A stretch of 6,639 bases of DNA from positions 335 to 6,973 of the forward strand of contig DGBH01000003.1 of NCBI GenBank assembly GCA_002384205.1, in the 5' to 3' direction. This document shows positions 1 through 5,073 of the stretch, in pieces. The notes under the pieces are model-generated. The model saw only the letters and a list, made by a program, of their open reading frames with translations. It was not told where the DNA came from and searched no databases. Origin of the DNA: Bacteroidetes bacterium UBA4009 (GTDB lineage Bacteria; Bacteroidota; Bacteroidia; NS11-12g; UBA9320). The first letter of the stretch is position 1, and the number at the start of each line of letters is the position of its first letter. Position numbers and translations under genes: made by a program.

Positions 1-677
1 ATACTATAGTTGATATCTAAACCAACTCCATTCATTCCTTTGCCTCCTACTGATGAAGAAAAGTTGTTAAGATCTGCTTCCACAAATTCACCATTATTTG
101 CCGTATAAAGCGACATGATTGATGCATTGATTTGCCTATATTTTGTAATTACGTTTAACCCAATCCCCAATTTTGCGTTAACCTTTTTATCCTTCATAGA
201 TTTTAGAGTAATACCGCCTGAAACTAATGATGCGCTTAAAAAATTAAGATTGCCGCTACTTACTTTCTGATCTTGAAAATCGGCATTGCCAACTAAAATT
301 AACTGTGTAAATTCTGTTCCTCCTGAATACGCAGTGAAGCTTCTGTTTTTCACATATATCCCAATTGATGAATTGATTTTATACTCTATCTCGGCTCTAA
401 CTTGAGCATACAGGTTTGTCCGTTCTTTTTGAGATTCTAAAAACTTTTGCTTTCCGTCAGAAACAAACCCTGATCTAAATAGCACATCGTTAAACATTCC
501 GTTATTTAGACTATTTGATCCTACATTGGCATCAACATCTAATTTTATAGCGTGAGGAATCCATAACTCGTCAAACCCATAACTTAAGAATACAAATCGA
601 TTCTCTGACTTCGTTGAATATTGAGCGCTTGCACTCAATATAATAAAAACGGATATTAAACTATAGCTTATTCTCAT
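1..677 (-). CDS. Secreted DUF5723-like outer-membrane protein, N-terminal part (3' end outside window)
   Basis: The frame is open from an ATG at 677 to the left edge, giving 225 complete codons and no stop, so the C-terminus is missing. Residues 1-18 form a Sec signal peptide: R2, a hydrophobic core at about 7-14, and Ala16-Ser17-Ala18 before Gln19 as a signal peptidase I site. The mature part is rich in Asn, Ser, Gly and alternating hydrophobic residues, as expected for amphipathic beta strands. Features such as LILVGNADF, KLGIGLNVITKYR and GKGMNGVGLDINYS resemble my recollection of the Bacteroidota DUF5723 family, predicted beta-barrel-like outer-membrane proteins of unknown function; no profile search was possible. 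The start overlaps the last 17 bases of the upstream lipoprotein gene in another frame, so the two are probably co-transcribed and translationally coupled. Exported location is well supported; the family call is moderate; function is unknown. Confidence 0.72.
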   Translation of the reverse strand, partial: MRISYSLISVFIILSASAQYSTKSENRFVFLSYGFDELWIPHAIKLDVDANVGSNSLNNGMFNDVLFRSGFVSDGKQKFLESQKERTNLYAQVRAEIEYKINSSIGIYVKNRSFTAYSGGTEFTQLILVGNADFQDQKVSSGNLNFLSASLVSGGITLKSMKDKKVNAKLGIGLNVITKYRQINASIMSLYTANNGEFVEADLNNFSSSVGGKGMNGVGLDINYS

Positions 678-2715
678 AGGTTATATCTGACACTATTTTT
701 AGTTTAATTCTATAATCGCTATACATTTTATATCGCTTTGCATCTGTTGTTGAGAAGCAACCTGTAATTCTGATTTGAGTAGCATTTTGTATTGCTAACA
801 TATCTGAGCGACTTAGCTTGGCAACTAGTTCGCTTTGTCTAGCACTCGAAGTCTTGCCGGTTATGGGATCTGTCTCAGCCTCTTCTATGCTGTTATTTTC
901 ACCTTTAAAGGCGGTTGCCATAATCACTCCATTGTCGTCTAAAAACGTTAATTCTAACACCGCTTCAATAGGAAAATCATTAGACGCCAAGACAGATAGT
1001 TTAGCCTCTTTTACATTGCTAATTTGCTCGTATTCAAATAGATTTGATTTGCGGGTTTCTGTAACAGTTAAGTCTTCTAAGCCTACGATTAAAGGTACTT
1101 CCAGTTTAAAATTTACCAGAAGCTTACTATAATCAAAGGCAAAATCAGATTGATTTAGAGTGCCATTTGGTCTAACTTTTACTTGTATGTTGGGTACTAT
1201 TTGGTCAGGTAAGTTTTCAATAAACTGTTTAATATTTGAATTGCCTTTGTTGAGTATAAGTGTTTGTTCGTCAGGTTTTACTGATGTTCCTAGATTTACG
1301 GCGCGTTTAAGCAATATGGGCGTGCTTAAAGCGGGTGATGTTAACTTCACATTTTTATTTGACCCCGTGTTTTGACCTATTATTTCATTCGTGGTAATTA
1401 AAGATTCAATACCGAAGCTATTGTAAAAATTTAGTTCTAAAGAGGCATCTTCTAAAGATAAGTTTCCTTTAAAATTTTTAAGAGCAGGCAATTCCAAAGA
1501 GTCTTTTATGGTAAAATTATGTAGCCCCGGGTCTCCGATTACCAACTCTGGAATTACATCTACCAGGCCAAATTCAATTTTAATCTTATCGCTAAGCGAA
1601 AGAGTTCTCTCTATGCCTGTGTATTCTATTTTCGCAGCCAACTCATTATAAACGTGGTTAAAATATGGAGCGACTGAGTTTTTTTCACCATATAAATGAA
1701 TCACAAAACCGTCAATAGGAAACCGTTCTTCTATAAATATCCGTTGTCCTTTAGGTGCTGCAGGAATCTTCCATTCTTTATAAATAGGACCGCTTTGACC
1801 AGGGCTGCTGCTTTGAGGGATCTTATATTGTAAGATTATCGCCTCTTCAATACTTGATTCTACCTTCATTAGTATAGAGCCCGTCTTCACGTTTACTTGT
1901 GTTAATTCTGCACCACCAAAGCTATAGGTTGTCTCATCGTTTCGTTCCACCAGGTTTTGAGCAGGAAATACTGCTGTGGCAGACTGTGGTTTTAAGCCCC
2001 TCACACCAAATGTAATTCTTAAACCTTTTTTAATATCAATAAGTACCGGTTCGTCACTCGCCTTAGTTTTTACTCTTTTTACACGCAACTCTAGCTTTCC
2101 TTTTACCGTTTTGCCTGCTAGTGTATAAGATTGGGTTTGTGTAGTGTTAGGTGCCAAATCGGTAAATGTGCCAGACGCCACTACTGTATTGGTACCATCA
2201 TCATTAATTAATTCGAACTCCATTAACTCAGCCGTAACAGGCAAGTCGTTACTTATGGTAATATCTATCCACCCTTGTACAAAAGTAGCTGTGCTAAAAA
2301 ACTCTTTGCTCACATCTAGCTTGGTTCCTTGATTTGTTTGTACATCTTGCGCTGGAAGATCCGCTTTTTGACCGTTCAAAAAGACACTTGCTGGGTATAT
2401 TTCTTGAAGTGTTAAGGTGTCAATAAACGACCTGTCCTCTAAAACCAGACTCGAAAGAGTAACCTCAATACTGTCTATTCTGTCAGGAATAACAAGTATG
2501 TCTTGAATGCTGGTTATTCCATAAGCTTCTTCAAAAACGATATCAATAGTATTGTCATTGTTTTTTCGAATGAGTGAGTCCGGAATCAAATTTCCCAAGG
2601 TTAACTCTGTTTCAATTAGCGGTGCGAGCCAGTTGCTTTCACTTGAAAATTTTTCTTTAGCGCAACCTGCAAACAGGAGATAAAATAGCACCAACGACGT
2701 CGTCGATTTAATCAT
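661..2715 (-). CDS. Large lipoprotein with repeated beta-sandwich-like modules, function unknown
   Basis: The 684-residue product begins with a lipoprotein signal: K3, a hydrophobic stretch at 8-16 and lipobox Leu14-Phe15-Ala16-Gly17-Cys18 (Phe at -3 is slightly atypical). After Cys18 comes Ala-Lys-Glu-Lys, which resembles the charged Lys-Asp/Glu export signal described for surface lipoproteins in some Flavobacteriia, so surface exposure is possible. The opening stretch (NWLAPLIETELTLGNLIPD, 28-46, then ITSIQDILVIPD, 67-78) resembles the N-terminus of other uncharacterised Bacteroidota lipoproteins. Beta-rich modules recur: a SND-Leu/Phe-Pro motif followed by a strand and an acidic turn ending in Gly is seen near 155-174 and 578-596, with a weaker relative near 425-438. 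These recall LEA14/WHy-type folds, but that is inference. There is no catalytic motif. The start at 2715 is the only one that includes the lipobox. It overlaps the downstream DUF5723-like gene by 17 bases, suggesting a partner role at the outer membrane. Confidence 0.85.
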   Translation of the reverse strand: MIKSTTSLVLFYLLFAGCAKEKFSSESNWLAPLIETELTLGNLIPDSLIRKNNDNTIDIVFEEAYGITSIQDILVIPDRIDSIEVTLSSLVLEDRSFIDTLTLQEIYPASVFLNGQKADLPAQDVQTNQGTKLDVSKEFFSTATFVQGWIDITISNDLPVTAELMEFELINDDGTNTVVASGTFTDLAPNTTQTQSYTLAGKTVKGKLELRVKRVKTKASDEPVLIDIKKGLRITFGVRGLKPQSATAVFPAQNLVERNDETTYSFGGAELTQVNVKTGSILMKVESSIEEAIILQYKIPQSSSPGQSGPIYKEWKIPAAPKGQRIFIEERFPIDGFVIHLYGEKNSVAPYFNHVYNELAAKIEYTGIERTLSLSDKIKIEFGLVDVIPELVIGDPGLHNFTIKDSLELPALKNFKGNLSLEDASLELNFYNSFGIESLITTNEIIGQNTGSNKNVKLTSPALSTPILLKRAVNLGTSVKPDEQTLILNKGNSNIKQFIENLPDQIVPNIQVKVRPNGTLNQSDFAFDYSKLLVNFKLEVPLIVGLEDLTVTETRKSNLFEYEQISNVKEAKLSVLASNDFPIEAVLELTFLDDNGVIMATAFKGENNSIEEAETDPITGKTSSARQSELVAKLSRSDMLAIQNATQIRITGCFSTTDAKRYKMYSDYRIKLKIVSDITYENKL

Positions 2716-2720
2716 GTCGA

Positions 2721-2728
2721 CAAAGTAA
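2721..2728 (-). promoter_or_regulatory. Weak candidate -7 element for the lipoprotein operon
   Basis: On the minus strand these bases read TTACTTTG, one mismatch from the Bacteroidota TAnnTTTG consensus, and end 5 bases before the ATG at 2715. The implied leader would be almost absent, and there is no TTTG at the expected -33 position that I can see. The 62-bp gap to the divergent thiN gene has to hold the promoters of both genes, so some promoter is expected here, but this exact site is weak. Confidence 0.22.
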
Positions 2729-2750
2729 CTTAATCTGTAATATTAATTGC

Positions 2751-2758
2751 TATGTTTG
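2751..2758 (+). promoter_or_regulatory. Candidate -7 promoter element for thiamine pyrophosphokinase gene
   Basis: TATGTTTG is an exact match to the Bacteroidota -7 consensus TAnnTTTG. It lies 19 bases before the thiN ATG, so transcription would begin with a leader of roughly 12-15 bases. No clear TTTG is seen at -33. Position and exact match support it; the motif is short and AT-rich, so chance occurrence is possible. Confidence 0.5.
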
Positions 2759-2777
2759 TTTCGAAAATTGCACTTTA

Positions 2778-3425
2778 ATGTCATCGCATCACTATGTAAA
2801 AGAAGGCCAAGAGCCTGCACTTATTATAGCCAATGGCGAAATGTGCTCCTACGACTTGTTGGTGTCCATCATGGAATGGTGTCCTTTTGTGGTGGTGCTA
2901 GACGGCGCCTATGCTCGTGTAGTTAACTTGCAAATAACGGCGGACGTAGTGATTGGGGATTTTGATAGTATCGAAGGCTTACCACAAAATTTAACAACAC
3001 AATTTATTCATATTGCTGATCAAGAAACTACAGATCTAGAGAAAGCATTAGCCTTTTTAATAAACAAGGGGTACAGCGATATAAACATCGTATGGGCTAC
3101 CGGAAAAAGATTGGACCACACCTTAAACAACTTTGCCATTATGGGTAAATATCCTGAGCACAAAATTGTGATTTATGATGATCACTCTAAGGCGTTTGTA
3201 TTGCCTAAAAGCTTTTCAAAGATATACAACGCTGGCGATGAGATATCATTAATTCCCATTAACCAAGCTGACGGTATTACTACCTCAAACTTGATGTATA
3301 AGCTTAACAATGAGAAGCTTGAATACGGAAATCGCAGTGGCACAAGCAATCAAGTTATAGTCACCGGAGATGTTACTATACGTTATACATCCGGAGTTCT
3401 TGCTTTGATAGAAAGTATAGATTAG
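2778..3425 (+). CDS. thiN: Thiamine diphosphokinase (thiamine pyrophosphokinase)
   Basis: This 215-residue cytosolic enzyme transfers diphosphate from ATP to thiamine, giving thiamine diphosphate and AMP, and so allows use of salvaged thiamine. The length fits the family (about 210-220). The catalytic half carries Ala18-Asn19-Gly20, Asp42-Gly43-Ala44, the metal-binding Gly60-Asp61-Phe62-Asp63-Ser64, Asp81-Gln-Glu-Thr-Thr-Asp86-Leu-Glu-Lys89, and Ala-Thr-Gly109-Lys-Arg111-Leu-Asp113-His114-Thr-Leu-Asn117. The C-terminal beta domain carries the thiamine-binding Ser187-Gly-Thr-Ser190-Asn191, matching the usual G-x-S-N signature. All the key acidic residues are present, so it should be active. 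The ATG at 2778 is chosen because the next in-frame Met (residue 22) would remove the ANG motif. The gene is divergent from the lipoprotein operon (62 bp apart) and convergent with guaB, overlapping it by 4 bases. No thiamine-biosynthesis gene or THI-box-like leader is seen; the leader is too short for a TPP riboswitch. Confidence 0.95.
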   Translation: MSSHHYVKEGQEPALIIANGEMCSYDLLVSIMEWCPFVVVLDGAYARVVNLQITADVVIGDFDSIEGLPQNLTTQFIHIADQETTDLEKALAFLINKGYSDINIVWATGKRLDHTLNNFAIMGKYPEHKIVIYDDHSKAFVLPKSFSKIYNAGDEISLIPINQADGITTSNLMYKLNNEKLEYGNRSGTSNQVIVTGDVTIRYTSGVLALIESID

Positions 3426-4894
3426 CGGCTGTAGTTTGGAGCTTCTTTGGTGATGGTAACATCATGGGGATGGCTCTCTCTAATACCCGAACCGGTAATG
3501 TGCGTAAACTGAGCTGTCTTAAGTTCTTCTATGCTTGAAGATCCCGTATAACCCATTCCCGCTCTTAAACCTCCAATATATTGATAAACAACTTCAGATA
3601 GTTTTCCTTTAAAGGCAACCGTTCCAACAATTCCTTCAGGAACAAGTTTGCCAATTTCTGCTTCTGCGTCCTGAAAATATCGATCTGTTGAACCTTTTTT
3701 CATGGCTTCTATAGACCCCATACCGCGGTAACTTTTAACCTTTCTTCCTTCGTAAAAAGAGACATCGCCAGGAGCCTCTTCTGTACCTGCAAAAAGACTT
3801 CCTGCCATTATACAATCCGCACCAGCCACAATGGCTTTTACCAAATCACCGCTATAACGTATTCCGCCATCGGCTATAATAGGCACTCCCGTGCCTTCTA
3901 ACGCAAGAGCACATTCCATTACCGCATTTAATTGAGGTACACCTATTCCGGCTATTATCCTAGTTGTGCAAATAGATCCAGGACCAACGCCCACTTTTAC
4001 GGCATCTGCTCCGTTGTCTGCCAAGTACTTTGCTGCGGCGCCTGTTGCCACATTTCCCACAATCACTTGTAAATCTGGAAATTTTGCTTTTACTTTTTTA
4101 AGTTCGTCTACCACCCCTTTTGAGTGTCCATGTGCTGTGTCTATGGCAATTACATCCACGTCTTCGGCCACTAGAGCCGTAACTCTTTCAAGCGTATCTG
4201 CTGTTACCCCTACAGCCGCGCCCACCATAAGCCTTCCAAAAGTATCCTTACATGCTTTAGGGTGATTTTTAACTTTTTGAATATCCTTAAACGTAATAAG
4301 GCCAAGCAATATATTCTCGGCGTCTACTACAGGTAGTTTTTCTATTTTGTGTTTTTGAAGGATTTGTTCTGCTTCTTTTAAGTCTGTGCCATGTGCCGCC
4401 GTAACCAGTGGTTGCTTGGTCATAACTTCTTCAATAGGCGTACTTAAGTCTATCTGAAAGCGCAAATCTCTATTGGTAATTATACCCACTAATTTATGGT
4501 TGTCGTCAATAATCGGAATCCCACCTATTCGGTTTACCTTCATTACATTAACCGCTTCCGCCAAAGTGTTGGTGCTTTTCAACGTAACCGGATCTTTTAT
4601 CATTCCGCTTTCTGATCGCTTTACTTTTTTTATTTCAGCAGCCTGTTCGGCAATTGACATGTTCTTATGCACTATTCCTATGCCCCCTTCTCTAGCTATG
4701 GCTATTGCTAAATCCGACTCTGTTACGGTGTCCATGGCCGCACTTATAATGGGTATATTAATGGATAATTTTTTAGTAAGGCGGGTTTTTGTATTCGTAT
4801 CGCGAGGTAAAACTTCAGAGTAACGAGGCAAAACAAGCACATCGTCAAACGTTAAACCTTGATAAGCAATTTTAGAAATTTTGGGTTGAGACAT
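3422..4894 (-). CDS. guaB: Inosine-5'-monophosphate dehydrogenase
   Basis: GuaB oxidises IMP to XMP with NAD+, the committed step to guanine nucleotides, in the cytosol as a tetramer. From the ATG at 4894 the protein has 490 residues, the normal bacterial length. The barrel starts with LTFDDVLVLPRYSEVLPRD (14-32). A complete Bateman module with two CBS repeats is inserted at about 97-207. Then follow the IDTAHGHS segment (251-258), the catalytic loop Gly304-Pro-Gly306-Ser-Ile-Cys309-Thr-Thr (Cys309 is the nucleophile), Asp342-Gly-Gly in the phosphate site, Ser388-Tyr-Arg-Gly-Met-Gly393, and the mobile flap with Asp404-Arg405-Tyr406 (the Arg-Tyr catalytic pair). PEGIVGTVAFKG (419-430) and GLRAGMGYTGSSSIEEL (442-458) complete the family signature. 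The ORF can be extended to a TTG at 4900, but the ATG two codons inside it starts the typical MSQPKISKIAYQG N-terminus. All active-site residues are intact. The gene is divergent from the TPR gene; a perfect inverted repeat abuts its start codon. Confidence 0.98.
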   Translation of the reverse strand: MSQPKISKIAYQGLTFDDVLVLPRYSEVLPRDTNTKTRLTKKLSINIPIISAAMDTVTESDLAIAIAREGGIGIVHKNMSIAEQAAEIKKVKRSESGMIKDPVTLKSTNTLAEAVNVMKVNRIGGIPIIDDNHKLVGIITNRDLRFQIDLSTPIEEVMTKQPLVTAAHGTDLKEAEQILQKHKIEKLPVVDAENILLGLITFKDIQKVKNHPKACKDTFGRLMVGAAVGVTADTLERVTALVAEDVDVIAIDTAHGHSKGVVDELKKVKAKFPDLQVIVGNVATGAAAKYLADNGADAVKVGVGPGSICTTRIIAGIGVPQLNAVMECALALEGTGVPIIADGGIRYSGDLVKAIVAGADCIMAGSLFAGTEEAPGDVSFYEGRKVKSYRGMGSIEAMKKGSTDRYFQDAEAEIGKLVPEGIVGTVAFKGKLSEVVYQYIGGLRAGMGYTGSSSIEELKTAQFTHITGSGIRESHPHDVTITKEAPNYSR

Positions 4895-4922
4895 CAGCAA
4901 ATATTGGATTTGTTATTTGCTG
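4895..4922 (-). repeat. Perfect 9-bp inverted repeat abutting the guaB start codon
   Basis: CAGCAAATA at 4895-4903 and TATTTGCTG at 4914-4922 are exact reverse complements separated by 10 bases. Neither arm can be extended inward or outward by another pair. In the guaB mRNA sense the 3' arm ends at the base just before the AUG. It could form a leader hairpin hiding the ribosome landing site, or be a dimer-binding operator: the candidate guaB -7 element ends 2 bases upstream, so transcription may start at or within the first arm. If it starts inside, the hairpin would be incomplete and an operator is more likely. The symmetry is seen directly; the function is inferred. Confidence 0.6.
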
Positions 4923-4924
4923 TA

Positions 4925-4932
4925 CAAAAGTA
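4925..4932 (-). promoter_or_regulatory. Candidate guaB -7 promoter element
   Basis: The minus strand reads TACTTTTG, an exact match to TAnnTTTG, 30 bases upstream of the guaB ATG. The expected start site lies at about 4919-4923, giving a leader of roughly 25-29 bases that coincides with the inverted repeat at 4895-4922. A TTTG occurs on the same strand at 4940-4937 but is too close to serve as the -33 element. Confidence 0.45.
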
Positions 4933-4949
4933 CTCTCAAACTATCCTAT

Positions 4950-5022
4950 TCACCTAATTTATTTAGGGTGATTAGCATTTCTTTTTACTTTACCTGCAGG
5001 TTTAGATCATAATCACCTAAAT
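4950..5022. repeat. Cluster of TCACCTAA-like motifs in the divergent guaB/TPR intergenic region
   Basis: TCACCTAA occurs at 4950-4957 and again at 5013-5020. An inverted version with one extra G, TTAGGGTGA, lies at 4963-4971. The inverted pair extends to ATTTAGGGTGATT (4961-4973) against AATCACCTAAAT (5011-5022), complementary over 12 positions with a one-base bulge. Between them lies the 10-bp palindrome ACCTGCAGGT (4992-5001). The cluster lies upstream of both divergent genes, which fits operator sites, but no known regulator is recognised and the motifs are short. Confidence 0.35.
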
Positions 5023-5054
5023 CCGACCACAAATAAATGATAGCTTTGCTTCGT

Positions 5055-5062
5055 TATTTTTG
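5055..5062 (+). promoter_or_regulatory. Candidate -7 promoter element for the TPR gene
   Basis: TATTTTTG followed by CACC is an exact TAnnTTTG match in the context often seen at Bacteroidota transcription starts. It ends 11 bases before the ATG at 5074, so the leader would be very short (about 6-9 bases). A second exact match, TAGCTTTG at 5041-5048, would give a leader of about 20 bases. Neither has a clear TTTG at -33, so the choice between them is open. Confidence 0.5.
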
Positions 5063-5073
5063 CACCGTATAAA

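Noticed and set aside
818..2332. Plus-strand open frames at 818-1132, 1160-1375 and 2144-2332
   Set aside because: They lie antisense within the lipoprotein gene, have low-complexity Ser/Thr/Leu-rich products and no recognisable domain or promoter; they are shadows of the real gene.
2716..2777. TPP riboswitch upstream of the thiamine pyrophosphokinase gene
   Set aside because: The whole gap is 62 bases and is shared with a divergent gene; no CTGAGA-type THI-box core is present.
3966..4823. Plus-strand open frames at 3966-4265 and 4473-4823
   Set aside because: Both are antisense to conserved guaB coding sequence and show no family motif.
4961..5022. Rho-independent terminator from the inverted ATTTAGGGTGATT/AATCACCTAAAT pair
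   Set aside because: The spacer is 37 bases, no U-tract follows either arm, and the region lies upstream of both flanking genes, where no terminator is needed.
4895..5073. Purine/guanine riboswitch or small RNA gene in the guaB/TPR gap
   Set aside because: No purine-riboswitch core was recognised and the likely guaB leader is under 30 bases; only short repeats and promoter-like motifs are visible.
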